This document shows positions 7,982 through 17,409 of a stretch of 64,000 bases of DNA, piece by piece. This DNA comes from Solobacterium sp. (lineage in GTDB: Bacteria > Bacillota_I > Bacilli_A > Erysipelotrichales > Erysipelotrichaceae): positions 62,001-126,000 of the forward strand of contig JAILLA010000100.1 of the NCBI GenBank assembly GCA_024693325.1, given 5' to 3'. The notes under the pieces were generated by a model that saw only the letters and a program-made list of their open reading frames with translations, did not search any database and was not told where the DNA came from. Both the position numbers and the translations under genes were made by a program. Positions within the stretch are counted from its first letter, which is position 1; the number at the start of each line of letters is the position of its first letter.

Positions 7982-9490
7982 TTACTGATGGAATTCAGTG
8001 TTGGATTTCTTGACGATAACGTCATGCGCGCCGCCTTCAACGATCGAAGTAGCGGATACGAGCGTCAGCTTGGCTTTTTCCTGGAGTTCAGGGATCGTCA
8101 GGGCTCCGCAGTTGCACATGGTGGACTTGACCTTGCTGGTCGTCAGAAGGACATTGTCTTTCAGCATTCCCGCATAAGGTACATAGGAGTCTACACCCTC
8201 TTCAAAGGAAAGCTTGGAACCTTGTCCGAGATCATATCTCTGCCAGTTGCGTGCGCGGTTGGAACCTTCGCCCCAGTATTCTTTTACATAAGAACCGTTG
8301 ACAAGTACTTTCGCACCGGGTGCTTCTTCCATTCTTGAGAAGTATCTTCCCAGCATGACAAAGTCAGCGCCCATTGCAAGAGCCAGTGCGATGTGATAGT
8401 CATAGACGATACCGCCGTCGGAGCAGATCGGGACATAGATGCCTGTTTCTTCAAAATACTTATCTCTTGCGGCAGCAACTTCGATCACTGCTGTAGCCTG
8501 TCCGCGGCCGATACCCTTTGTTTCGCGGGTAATGCAGATACTGCCGCCGCCGATACCGATCTTGACGAAGTCAGCGCCTGCATCCGCAAGGAAACGGAAG
8601 CCTTCTTCATCAACGACATTGCCGGCACCGATCTTGACGGAATCACCGTACTTTTCACGTACCCATTTCAATGTATTCGCCTGCCAGCATGTATATCCTT
8701 CACTGGAGTCGATGACCAGGCAGTCAACACCTGCTTCGACAAGAGCAGGTACACGTTCCTGATAGTCACGTGTATTGATGCCTGCACCGACCATGAAGCG
8801 CTTTTCTTCGTCCAGCAGTTCATTCGGGTTTTCTTTATGGGAATCATAGTCCTTACGGAATACCAGATACTGCAGGTGATCATTTTCATCAACGATCGGC
8901 AGAGCGTTCAGCTTGTGATCCCAGATGATATCGTTGCAGTCGCTCAGAGTATGAGTTGTATTGCCGACGATCAGATGATCGCGCGGTGTCATGAAGTCCT
9001 TGGCTTTTGCGGTAAGTTCAAATCTGCTGACACGGTAGTCACGTGATGTAACGATACCGAGCAGCTTGCCGTTTGCTGTACCGTCGTCTGTAACAGCCAT
9101 TGTAGAATGTCCGGTCACTTCCAGAAGTTCAAGGATCTCTCCAAGTGTTGTCTCAGGTGTAATATTGGAATCACTGATAACGAATCCTGCTTTATAATTC
9201 TTTACTTTGGCAACCATAGCTGCCTGTGAGGCGATCGACTGCGATCCGAAGATGAACGACATGCCTCCTTCTTTGGCGAGCGCAATACCGAGCCTGTCTC
9301 CTGAAACAGACTGCATGACAGCACTGACCATCGGTATATTCAGAGTAATCGGTGACTTTTCACCCTTCTTGAAGCGTACAAGCGGTGTTTTCAATGATAC
9401 ATTGGCAGGAATGTTTTCCTCTCCTGTGTATCCCGGGATCAGAAGATATTCACTGAATGTATGAGATGGTTCATTGAAATACTTGGCCAT
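7982..9490 (-). CDS. guaB: IMP dehydrogenase, Tritrichomonas foetus-like subfamily
   Basis: GuaB oxidises IMP to XMP with NAD, the committed step of guanine nucleotide synthesis. The 502-residue protein has a split TIM barrel with two CBS repeats (about residues 105-220). The catalytic loop is [12 protein letters not shown] with Cys319. The mobile flap is [16 protein letters not shown] with Arg418-Tyr419. Common bacterial GuaB has GPGSICTTR instead. The residue numbers and much of the sequence match my memory of the enzyme from the protozoan Tritrichomonas foetus (Cys319, Arg418, Tyr419; MAKY.NEP.HTF.EYLLIPG at the N-terminus). AGGAGG precedes the ATG. It is monocistronic, divergent from proS. 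Confidence 0.95.
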   Translation of the reverse strand: MAKYFNEPSHTFSEYLLIPGYTGEENIPANVSLKTPLVRFKKGEKSPITLNIPMVSAVMQSVSGDRLGIALAKEGGMSFIFGSQSIASQAAMVAKVKNYKAGFVISDSNITPETTLGEILELLEVTGHSTMAVTDDGTANGKLLGIVTSRDYRVSRFELTAKAKDFMTPRDHLIVGNTTHTLSDCNDIIWDHKLNALPIVDENDHLQYLVFRKDYDSHKENPNELLDEEKRFMVGAGINTRDYQERVPALVEAGVDCLVIDSSEGYTCWQANTLKWVREKYGDSVKIGAGNVVDEEGFRFLADAGADFVKIGIGGGSICITRETKGIGRGQATAVIEVAAARDKYFEETGIYVPICSDGGIVYDYHIALALAMGADFVMLGRYFSRMEEAPGAKVLVNGSYVKEYWGEGSNRARNWQRYDLGQGSKLSFEEGVDSYVPYAGMLKDNVLLTTSKVKSTMCNCGALTIPELQEKAKLTLVSATSIVEGGAHDVIVKKSNTEFHQ

Positions 9491-9517
9491 TTTCCGGACC
9501 CTCCTTTGGTTTTGGTT

Positions 9518-9546
9518 ATTATAGGCAAAAACACAGTTAAAGTAAA
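9518..9546 (-). promoter_or_regulatory. guaB promoter
   Basis: On the minus strand TTTACT and a consensus TATAAT are 17 bp apart, 27 bp from the guaB ATG. Its -35 box overlaps the -35 region of the divergent proS promoter by two bases. Confidence 0.75.
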
Positions 9547-9565
9547 GGCATTGTCGTGCTATAAT
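9537..9565 (+). promoter_or_regulatory. proS promoter
   Basis: A consensus TATAAT (9560-9565) lies 20 bp before the proS ATG, with a weak TTAAAG 17 bp further upstream. The two divergent promoters share DNA, so one polymerase at a time may occupy this site. Confidence 0.6.
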
Positions 9566-9585
9566 TTTGCGAAGTGAGGTGGATT

Positions 9586-11283
9586 ATGAAATTGAAGAAC
9601 AGTTTCTTTTATACATTAAGAGAAGATGTACGTGATGAAGATTCCGTTTCCAGCAACCTGCTCGTCAGAGGCGGCTTCATCAAGAAGAGCTCAGCCGGTG
9701 TCTATATGATGATGCCGATGGGTGTCAAGGTACTGAACAGGATCGAAGCTGTCATCCGTGATGAAATGGACGCTACAGGTGCGCAGGAACTCGTTATGCC
9801 TGCCCTGATCCCGGAGGATGTATATGTTGCCAGCGGACGCCGTGAAGGATTCGGCAGCAGCATGTTCTCCCTGAAAGACAGAAAAGGCCAGGACTATGTA
9901 CTTGGTCCTACACATGAAGAACTGTTTGCGTCAGCTGCGAAGATGAAGATCCGTTCCTATAAGGATATGCCCTTCGCGCTGTATCAGATGCAGACAAAAT
10001 ACCGTGATGAGCCCAGACCCAGATACGGTCTGATCAGAGTCCGTGAATTCGTCATGAAGGATTCCTATACATTCGACAAGGATGAAGCAGGACTTGATGA
10101 AGCATACCAGAAGCAGTTCCAGGCATATAAAAACATCATGGACAGACTGAAGCTCAACTACAGGATCGTGCGTGCTGATACCGGTGTCATGGGCGGACTG
10201 CTTTCCGAAGAATTCCAGGCGATCACAGCGATCGGTGAAGATATCCTCGTACTGTGTGACTCCTGCGATCTTTCCAGCAATATCGAGGTTGCCCCTGCTG
10301 TTCCCGAGAAACCGGAACCGACAGACGTCAAAGAGAGTGTAACGCTTGTAGAGACACCTCATTCCAGGACGATCGAGGAAGTAACTGAATTCCTGAAGAA
10401 AGACGCGCTCAGCTTCGTCAAGACACTGATCTACAGCGTCGATGGCAAGCCTTACGCAGTCATGGTAAGAGGAGACCGTGATGTCAATGAGACAAAGCTC
10501 AGAAAGCTCCTGAACGCTTCAGAAGTCGAACTGGCAGAGCCTGAGATGGTCATGGCAGCTACCGGTGCTGAAGTAGGCTTTGCCGGCCCGATCGGCATCA
10601 AATGCCCTCTTGTAGCTGATACGGAAGTTACATACATGCAGAACTTCATTATCGGCGCAAACAAGACCGGTTATCACTACACGGGTGTCAATCAGGAAGA
10701 CATCAAGCCTGATTTCATCGGTGATGTCAGAAATATCAGTGAAGGCGATATCTGCCCTGTCTGCGGCGGACGCATCCACTTCGCGCACGGTATTGAAGTC
10801 GGCAATACATTCAAGCTCGGTACGAAATACAGCAAGGCTATGGGCCTCCAGTATCTTGACCAGAACAACAAGCTCCAGGATGTCTGGATGGGTTCCTACG
10901 GCATCGGACCTGCTCGCGCAATGGCTGCCCTTGTTGAACAGAACGCAGATGAGAACGGCATTAACTGGCCTGCTCATATCGCACCCTTCCAGTGTGCGGT
11001 CGTCGTGATCTCCATGAAAGACGAAGTCCAGGCACAGCTCGGTGACCAGCTCCACGACGCACTGCTGAAGGCAGGCATCGATACAGTCCTTGATGACCGT
11101 GATGAACGTCCCGGTGTCAAGTTCAAGGATATGGAACTGATCGGTGTTCCGTTCAGGATCACTGTCGGCAGAAAAGCAAAAGACGGTATCGTTGAGATCA
11201 AGCCGCGTGTCGGTGACAGCATCGAAGTGTCAGTCGATGATGCGGTTGCTGAGATCCAAAAGCTTCTGGAAGCTGCGAAATAA
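9586..11283 (+). CDS. proS: Prolyl-tRNA synthetase (bacterial type, with editing domain)
   Basis: ProS charges tRNA-Pro. The 565-residue length and the long insertion between motifs 2 and 3 identify the bacterial ProS type with a YbaK-like editing domain (about residues 220-400, including FVKTLIYSVDGKPYAVMVRG and the GAEVGFAGPIGI segment). Motif 2 is PRYGLIRVREFVMKDSYTFD, motif 3 is WMGSYGIGPARAMAALVEQ, and the C-terminal anticodon-binding domain contains DDRDERPGVKFKDMELIG. The ATG at 9586 is preferred to the GTG at 9574, because GTGAGG then acts as the ribosome site. Confidence 0.96.
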   Translation: MKLKNSFFYTLREDVRDEDSVSSNLLVRGGFIKKSSAGVYMMMPMGVKVLNRIEAVIRDEMDATGAQELVMPALIPEDVYVASGRREGFGSSMFSLKDRKGQDYVLGPTHEELFASAAKMKIRSYKDMPFALYQMQTKYRDEPRPRYGLIRVREFVMKDSYTFDKDEAGLDEAYQKQFQAYKNIMDRLKLNYRIVRADTGVMGGLLSEEFQAITAIGEDILVLCDSCDLSSNIEVAPAVPEKPEPTDVKESVTLVETPHSRTIEEVTEFLKKDALSFVKTLIYSVDGKPYAVMVRGDRDVNETKLRKLLNASEVELAEPEMVMAATGAEVGFAGPIGIKCPLVADTEVTYMQNFIIGANKTGYHYTGVNQEDIKPDFIGDVRNISEGDICPVCGGRIHFAHGIEVGNTFKLGTKYSKAMGLQYLDQNNKLQDVWMGSYGIGPARAMAALVEQNADENGINWPAHIAPFQCAVVVISMKDEVQAQLGDQLHDALLKAGIDTVLDDRDERPGVKFKDMELIGVPFRITVGRKAKDGIVEIKPRVGDSIEVSVDDAVAEIQKLLEAAK

Positions 11284-11295
11284 GCGAAAGAAAAC

Positions 11296-11329
11296 AGGGA
11301 AATTCATCTTAGATGAACTTCCCTTTTTG
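11296..11329. terminator. Terminator between convergent proS and the giant surface protein gene
   Basis: AGGGAA and TTCATC pair with GATGAA and TTCCCT around a TTA loop. The hairpin is followed by TTTTT on the plus strand and by TGTTTTCTTT on the minus strand, so it can serve both genes. Confidence 0.8.
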
Positions 11330-11350
11330 AATACCTGGAACCTGTTATGA

Positions 11351-14300
11351 TCAGTGGAATATATTCGGTGTTCCGATCATATCAGGATCGACATAGAACT
11401 GCCACTTTCTGCCATAGAAGTTAAACGTCTGATTTCCTGACTGCGGCTGTCCGTTCTTCAGCCAGACCATCTCACCGACCGAACTTAACGGAATGATATA
11501 CACACCGTTCAAACCCTTGCCTGTAGTTCTGTCATAAATTCCAAGAAGCCTGTTTTCATTGAATTTTAATGTCACTTCGATTTGCTGTATATCATATTCA
11601 ACATACTTATTAATATAAGTATCGACTGAAAATGTGCCATGATATTCCTGATATGCAGTGATCACATATGTGTTTTTCCCTACACGATAGAACCCGCCGC
11701 ATACATCCAGGATCACACCGAGCCTGTTGGACCTCATATTGCCTGATATTAAATCACCGAGGTATGATTCGTATCCGAAATATATTGTTACATATCTGTT
11801 CGTGTTCACTGCAGTGCTGCCGTCATTGTTCAGCATGACATACAGACCAACGCCGTAAGTTTCTGCATGCGCTGCAAGCTCGTTCAGGGTCTTCTGATCA
11901 GATGCCGGCAGTGATGACCAGTCATTGATCTCAATGACGCCGCTCTGCTGCTCCAGGATCAGACCTTCCTGCATGACGTAATACTTCTTGCCGATCTTGA
12001 CCAGGGATATTCCCGGAGTTGTGTATACTTTTCTGCCGTCTTTTTCGACATTGAGTGTATATCTGTTCGGATCGCTGTCAGTATTGAAATTGAATCCGCT
12101 GACGATACCGGTCTTCGGCAGGCCTTTGCTGTCGAGTACATAACCGTTCAGACCGCTTGAGATATATCTCTGGCACATGTAGCTGTCGCTGATATCCCAG
12201 AGTCCGAAACTGATGCTTTCCCCGGAAGCCGGTTTATTCGTATCCGTATATACGATCTTTGCAAGAGAACCGTCTTTGTTCCATAAAGCTGTCAGTTTTT
12301 TATTGTTTGTACTGTCGATGAAGATCTCAGCATATCCTCCCCACTCGTTTTCCATATATTCAGGCAGACGGACCTGTTTGCCGGTACCCATGATAGGCGT
12401 GTCCTGTTTGCCGTATTCATTGTAGTAATACCACTTGGAGCCGCTCTTACGGAGCTGGTTCACGACCTTATAGCCTGTCTGTGTATCGAAGTAGTAATAG
12501 ATACCGTCTACTTTCGTTCTTCCGGATGCCAGAGCTCCAGACTTCAGGATATATCTGTTCTTGGCAGCATCTTCCCAATGCGCGTAAGGATCTGCCGTTC
12601 CGTCAGGGCCGAGCTTGAGAAGCTTTTTGCTGATCAGTGCTTCCGTATCATGGATGAGCATGCCTTCCGATGTGAAATACAGTGTCTTGGAAACAGGTGT
12701 CGTATTGACGCGTTTTTCATTGTTTACGAAGTAGTCACTTTCATCTGCGAGTGATATCTTTCCGTCAAACAGCTGCGGTACAGGAACGGTGTTCTTGCCG
12801 GTGACCGCATGGCCGTCTTTCGGTGAGAAGTACATATAGATATCATCATAGTTAACAGCATTTGGATATTCAAATATGTAGTCGGTAATATCGATGACTA
12901 ATGCATGTTCGAAATGGACCCAGCCGGTAACCATAAACCCAATATTATCAAAGTAATATGTTTTCCCGTTGATCCTGAAGAGTACTGTACGGGATGTGCC
13001 GTCCAGATTCAACGGATCACTGTAAATTATGTTAACCGCTCCATAAGGCGCTGCAGCTAAATACCATGTATTTGAACCATGTTTTACAAAACCTGTTTTG
13101 ATCGAACCGTCTTTATTCATGTAGACCGGCGAATCATACTGGGATCCCTGCCAGCCTGCTGTATATGCTTTCCCGGTACCCGGTTTGAGTGTCTTGCCGG
13201 GAATTACAAATCCATCGTAGTTTTTTCCGGTATCAAATGTGAGCCATGACTTGCCATTGGCGTAATTGCCAAAATATATAACATCGTACTCATAGATCAT
13301 GCTGCTGTTTCCGGCTGCGAATCCGTTTTCATCAAACCATACTTTGTACTGACCGAAAGAACCGTCATTGACAGTCGCAAATGTCTTCTTATAAAGAACA
13401 CCGTTTTTACCGGGCAGAACATATCCTTTAACATTTTGATTCTGATCCCATGCATAGACCGGTTCAGGAACGGTTATCTGAACATTGCCGTTTAAATCAA
13501 CGACGTATGTCTTTCCTTTGACATTCACACACAGTCCATATGAGGAATCCGGCGACCGTACGATATTTCCGTTTGCGTCCGCAATCATTGTATGTTTATC
13601 AGTAGTGCTTAAGCTGTATCGTACGTCTGCGATCCCTTCAGTGACAAGATCACCCTTATCATCAAGCATGCCGACGGGGTTCGTTGAACTGTCATACAGC
13701 AGCAGTGATGTCAGCTGATTGTCATGGGAATCATAATAGTAATACCCTTCTGTCGGTTTCTTGATATTCTTCAGCTTAAAATAGACAGTACTTATCGAAT
13801 ATGCCTCATCGTAGAAATTGTATAAAGACGGATATGTCGTATTTGCCATTTCCAGCCAGCCGTTGGTACCGAAGTAATACATTTTGCCATCTACTGCCTG
13901 CCATGTATCGGTTACAGGTTTTCCGTCATCCCCGGCATAAACATAATGTGTATCATACCCGCCTCCGTTGGGCTGCGCGATCCTGACAAGTTTGTTGAAG
14001 ACGATCGCACCGTTCGCGTCAATGATCCTTCCGTCCAAAGGATTCTTTCCGTACTTTTCCGGATACTTCGCAAACAGGTTTGCTAATGTCTGTACACTTA
14101 CATAGTAATCATAACCATCTGCAGAACAGAAATCAGGATACTTGGAGATATCGGAATAATAGGACTTTCCGCCAACAGTAAATGTTCCGATCTTCATTCT
14201 TCCATGCTGATTCGGATCAAAATACATTTTTTCCAGAGCACCCTTGGCAGTTGTATTCCAGACAAATCCTGTCTTGGTACTGTAATGGAGATACAGCCAG

Positions 14301-16993
14301 CCGGTATAGAATGCACCGTCTTTCACCCAATAATACTCACTGGAACTGTTGATCCGGTACAGGCCATCCCGTTCTGTAATCTTTAGTGTTTCCTTTGTAG
14401 GTACAAAGATGCCGTATGTGATCTGACCGTAGTTATCGACATAAGTCGTTCCTTTGCCGTTCTGCGCGGGAACAAACGAATCCATCATCAAATATCCGTA
14501 GTCCGGATGAAAATAATGCCATCCTTCGTCTTTCGTGTTCACCCATCCGGTCTGAACGACACCGTTTTTATTAAGATACACTGAATATGTATCGAGCTGT
14601 TCATGCTCGACCATGATCCATCCTTCTTCAGAATATCCGTCGCTTCCCTGTTTCAGTTTCAGACCTCTTCCGGCATTGAAAACATACAGTTTGCCGTCGA
14701 TCTTCTTCACTGTATCAGGAAGGCTGTTCCACGGATCACCGGTCACTACTTTCTTTGTTGAAGGATCAATATAGTAGATATATTCATAAGACGGATTAAT
14801 GGGTGCTTTGAATACATTTTTACCCGTCGTATATTGATCTGTCATTCTATCGTAACGGAGCCATCCTGTGACGTTTTTGCCGTTCACAAAGTATTCACTG
14901 TTTTTCGTAGCTCCGCCGGCAAGGCTGTCTGTGACTCCGTTGATATTGATGGTCACAGATGCACTCTTTCCAAACTGAGTTGTCGCGGTCACTTTATGTG
15001 AACCGGGCTCCCATCCTCTTACAACAGCGTGCGCTGTTCCATCCGACATGACAGATCCTAAATATACGGGTTCAGTACCGGAAGTTGATGGATGAGCAGG
15101 ATCGGTCAGGAAAGTAAGATTTTTACCGTCTGAATTAAAGCAGACCGGCAATCCCGTTAAAGCACTGTGCGGTTCAGCGATTCTGAAAACAACATCTACA
15201 AGATGACTGGAAGCAGTCTGCTTTCCTAATGTAAATTCAAATGTACTGTATTCTTTCCCGTCATAAAGAACCTTCATGTCAGCTTTTCCCGATGGCAGCG
15301 GGAAAATGACCGCAGTCAATGTAAAGCTTACTGTGGGATCAGCTTTGCTGGTGATGATGATCTTTGGTTCAAACTGCGGTTCTCCGGGTTTCGGAACGCT
15401 GACTACAGTTACTTTGCCGTTGGCATCAACTGTGAGCTGTTTTGTATTTGAGGAAGTAAATGTCACACGTCTGTCCAGATCATCAACCCGCTGATCGGGA
15501 TCTGTTTCACTGTCGTATTCATTGCCGAACCAGTATTTGATCTGTGCTGTCTGGCCTTTATAGTACAGATAAGAGCTGCCATTGCCTGTTTCAATTTCCG
15601 CATGAAGCTCTTTGGGTTTGATGTCCTGCATGATATCGACATGGACTGTGCTGCTGTTGGAGAAGATATTCTTTCCTATCACAGAACCGCCGCCATGTAC
15701 CTTCCATGACAGATCAAATGGACCATAAGGAAAGTCTTTGTAAGTACCGGTTCCGCTGTACGCGTTCGGATCACCAAGTTCAAGCCTGTAAATGCCATCT
15801 GATGAATAAGACTTCACTGCACTCAGCGTGCGTCTTGTCCAATCAGGATGATCTTCCGTGGCATAAAGCCATACTGTGCTTTCGCTCAGACCGGGATTGA
15901 TAAAGTATTCTTTGGAAGTAAGCGGTGAAATATCAATATCGATATATCCATACTCAGTACCTTTATAATTTCCGGTACCGACAACTTTCGGCGCATCAAG
16001 AATAACAAGTTTATAATAGTCTTCTGATGCTAATAGATCACCTAATGTATATAAACCGATGCGGAGTTCATATTCACCTGCCGGAAGTTCAAATTTCACA
16101 TAACGCGTATGCGTTCCGGAACCGGGATTTTCAACGTGGTCAACAAACCATGTTTTGCCGTCACGGACCGCAAGAAAATACACATTCTGTAAACTGTAAT
16201 CCAGTTTGTACTGGACCATAAACGTCCCGTCATCCATTGAGCTGTCATACTGTACAGAAGAAAAATACAGCCAGTTGTCATAAACATCAGGTACAGCATT
16301 GATCTGATATCCTACGCTGATATCCGATTCTTCATATTCCTCAGCATTGATGATCTCTCCGGTTTCTTCAGAAGGTTCCGGTACTTCCTCTGCCTTGAGG
16401 AACGTAACGGTATAGCCGTTAACTTCAATGCCGTCTGTTTCCCCCGTCTGTTCTTCAACCGTAATGTCAAAAGACAGTTCCGCAGATGCAAATTCATCGT
16501 TGCCGGCAAAGGCTAATGAAACAGGATATGTTCCGGGAATAAAACCGGAAAGCGGCAGACGCAGAACATAGCTGCCATCTTCCCCTGCTTCAGTTTCATA
16601 TGTTTCACCATTGACGAGAACAGTCAGCGGAAGCGAAAAGCCCTCGTTCGCGGACACCGATAATACCAGATCTTCACCATCGATCACCAGCTCATCAGCC
16701 GGATACAGGAGAACAGGTTTCAGTTCTGACTCTTCAATGATCTCCGGTTCTGCAGGATCCTCAGGTTCTTCTGATCCCGGTTCTGTTTCATCCGGGAGCG
16801 CTGTTAATTCCGGTTCCTCTTCTGTCGTCTCCGGAATACTGACAGTCTCTTCGACCTCTTCTTGTGTATCTTCTGTAGGAATTTCGGTTTCTTCAGGGAA
16901 GTTTTCTTCCGCGAAGACTGGTGTAGGTAGACCGGCCATACATGTCTGTACAGCCAGGATGACTGCAAGGACCTGTTTCAAGAATCTGCTCAT
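11351..16993 (-). CDS. Giant secreted protein with Ig-like domains and cell-wall-binding-type repeats
   Basis: This 1,880-residue exported protein has a classical signal peptide (hydrophobic LKQVLAVILAVQTCMAG, cleavage near PVFA|EEN), then a Glu/Pro/Thr-rich stalk to about residue 90. Ig-like modules follow near 90-180 and 575-690, with a Big-2-like module (VTFTSSNTKQLTVDANGKV) near 505-570. From about residue 695 to the end run many aromatic, Gly-rich repeats of the choline/glucan-binding type: TGWVNTKDEGWHYFHPDYGY, GKMYYFGTNGWLEM, GIYYYFDTQTGYKVV. No LPXTG anchor and no catalytic domain are visible, so attachment is presumably non-covalent through the repeats. It is an adhesin or wall-scaffold candidate. 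ATG 16991-16993 is chosen with AGGAGG ten bases upstream; ATG at 17000-17002 is an alternative. Confidence 0.9.
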   Translation of the reverse strand: MSRFLKQVLAVILAVQTCMAGLPTPVFAEENFPEETEIPTEDTQEEVEETVSIPETTEEEPELTALPDETEPGSEEPEDPAEPEIIEESELKPVLLYPADELVIDGEDLVLSVSANEGFSLPLTVLVNGETYETEAGEDGSYVLRLPLSGFIPGTYPVSLAFAGNDEFASAELSFDITVEEQTGETDGIEVNGYTVTFLKAEEVPEPSEETGEIINAEEYEESDISVGYQINAVPDVYDNWLYFSSVQYDSSMDDGTFMVQYKLDYSLQNVYFLAVRDGKTWFVDHVENPGSGTHTRYVKFELPAGEYELRIGLYTLGDLLASEDYYKLVILDAPKVVGTGNYKGTEYGYIDIDISPLTSKEYFINPGLSESTVWLYATEDHPDWTRRTLSAVKSYSSDGIYRLELGDPNAYSGTGTYKDFPYGPFDLSWKVHGGGSVIGKNIFSNSSTVHVDIMQDIKPKELHAEIETGNGSSYLYYKGQTAQIKYWFGNEYDSETDPDQRVDDLDRRVTFTSSNTKQLTVDANGKVTVVSVPKPGEPQFEPKIIITSKADPTVSFTLTAVIFPLPSGKADMKVLYDGKEYSTFEFTLGKQTASSHLVDVVFRIAEPHSALTGLPVCFNSDGKNLTFLTDPAHPSTSGTEPVYLGSVMSDGTAHAVVRGWEPGSHKVTATTQFGKSASVTININGVTDSLAGGATKNSEYFVNGKNVTGWLRYDRMTDQYTTGKNVFKAPINPSYEYIYYIDPSTKKVVTGDPWNSLPDTVKKIDGKLYVFNAGRGLKLKQGSDGYSEEGWIMVEHEQLDTYSVYLNKNGVVQTGWVNTKDEGWHYFHPDYGYLMMDSFVPAQNGKGTTYVDNYGQITYGIFVPTKETLKITERDGLYRINSSSEYYWVKDGAFYTGWLYLHYSTKTGFVWNTTAKGALEKMYFDPNQHGRMKIGTFTVGGKSYYSDISKYPDFCSADGYDYYVSVQTLANLFAKYPEKYGKNPLDGRIIDANGAIVFNKLVRIAQPNGGGYDTHYVYAGDDGKPVTDTWQAVDGKMYYFGTNGWLEMANTTYPSLYNFYDEAYSISTVYFKLKNIKKPTEGYYYYDSHDNQLTSLLLYDSSTNPVGMLDDKGDLVTEGIADVRYSLSTTDKHTMIADANGNIVRSPDSSYGLCVNVKGKTYVVDLNGNVQITVPEPVYAWDQNQNVKGYVLPGKNGVLYKKTFATVNDGSFGQYKVWFDENGFAAGNSSMIYEYDVIYFGNYANGKSWLTFDTGKNYDGFVIPGKTLKPGTGKAYTAGWQGSQYDSPVYMNKDGSIKTGFVKHGSNTWYLAAAPYGAVNIIYSDPLNLDGTSRTVLFRINGKTYYFDNIGFMVTGWVHFEHALVIDITDYIFEYPNAVNYDDIYMYFSPKDGHAVTGKNTVPVPQLFDGKISLADESDYFVNNEKRVNTTPVSKTLYFTSEGMLIHDTEALISKKLLKLGPDGTADPYAHWEDAAKNRYILKSGALASGRTKVDGIYYYFDTQTGYKVVNQLRKSGSKWYYYNEYGKQDTPIMGTGKQVRLPEYMENEWGGYAEIFIDSTNNKKLTALWNKDGSLAKIVYTDTNKPASGESISFGLWDISDSYMCQRYISSGLNGYVLDSKGLPKTGIVSGFNFNTDSDPNRYTLNVEKDGRKVYTTPGISLVKIGKKYYVMQEGLILEQQSGVIEINDWSSLPASDQKTLNELAAHAETYGVGLYVMLNNDGSTAVNTNRYVTIYFGYESYLGDLISGNMRSNRLGVILDVCGGFYRVGKNTYVITAYQEYHGTFSVDTYINKYVEYDIQQIEVTLKFNENRLLGIYDRTTGKGLNGVYIIPLSSVGEMVWLKNGQPQSGNQTFNFYGRKWQFYVDPDMIGTPNIFH

Positions 16994-17135
16994 CTCCGTC
17001 ATGCCTCCTGCATCTGATCTGCTGATCACTGATATATTGAATGATTAAAAAGGTAACTATTAACGTAATCATAACAGATTGACCGACTGACATGAATAAC
17101 TGTGTCTGATCAATCAGTAATCTGCCTGAATAAAC

Positions 17136-17165
17136 ACTATATTTTGATGAAAAATATACAAACAA
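17136..17165 (-). promoter_or_regulatory. Candidate promoter of the giant surface protein gene
   Basis: TTGTTT and TATAGT are 18 bp apart on the minus strand. If used, it gives a leader of about 135 bases before the start codon. An alternative -10 (TATGAT) lies closer to the gene, so this assignment is weak. Confidence 0.3.
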
Positions 17166-17378
17166 CTTTCTGTTCTAAATAACTGTTCAACAAGTGTTCT
17201 TTTTACAGTGTTTCTTTACGGCTTTCCCGCACCGGATCAATCATATTTGTTTTCTGGATGTCCTGTATAAACAGATCAGAGTCCTGTCAGGTATTCTGTT
17301 TATATTAAGCCGATATCATGATCAGATAGACAAATCGAAGATGTGTGACAAAAAGAACGGAGGATTATATAACAAGGT

Positions 17379-17386
17379 GGTATAAT
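17379..17386 (+). promoter_or_regulatory. Extended -10 promoter of the PrsW gene
   Basis: The sequence TGGTATAAT is a perfect extended -10 element 23 bp before the ATG. No good -35 box is present at 17 bp, which is usual for extended -10 promoters. Confidence 0.6.
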
Positions 17387-17409
17387 AGCGCGGAAAAGAG
17401 AGGTATTCC

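Larger units (their letters stand above)
16994..17409. other. AT-rich divergent intergenic region (416 bp)
   Basis: This is the largest non-coding stretch in the window. It separates the surface-protein gene (minus) from the PrsW gene (plus). It is clearly richer in A and T than its surroundings. It holds candidate promoters on both strands (17136-17165 minus; 17379-17386 plus) and several short inverted sequences. I see no tRNA, repeat array or convincing small ORF in it. Confidence 0.6.

Noticed and set aside
16611-17048. Ser-rich frame on the plus strand opposite the surface protein N-terminus
   Set aside because: It mirrors the Glu/Pro/Thr-rich stalk in another frame. The Ser runs are what a repeated Glu codon gives on the other strand.
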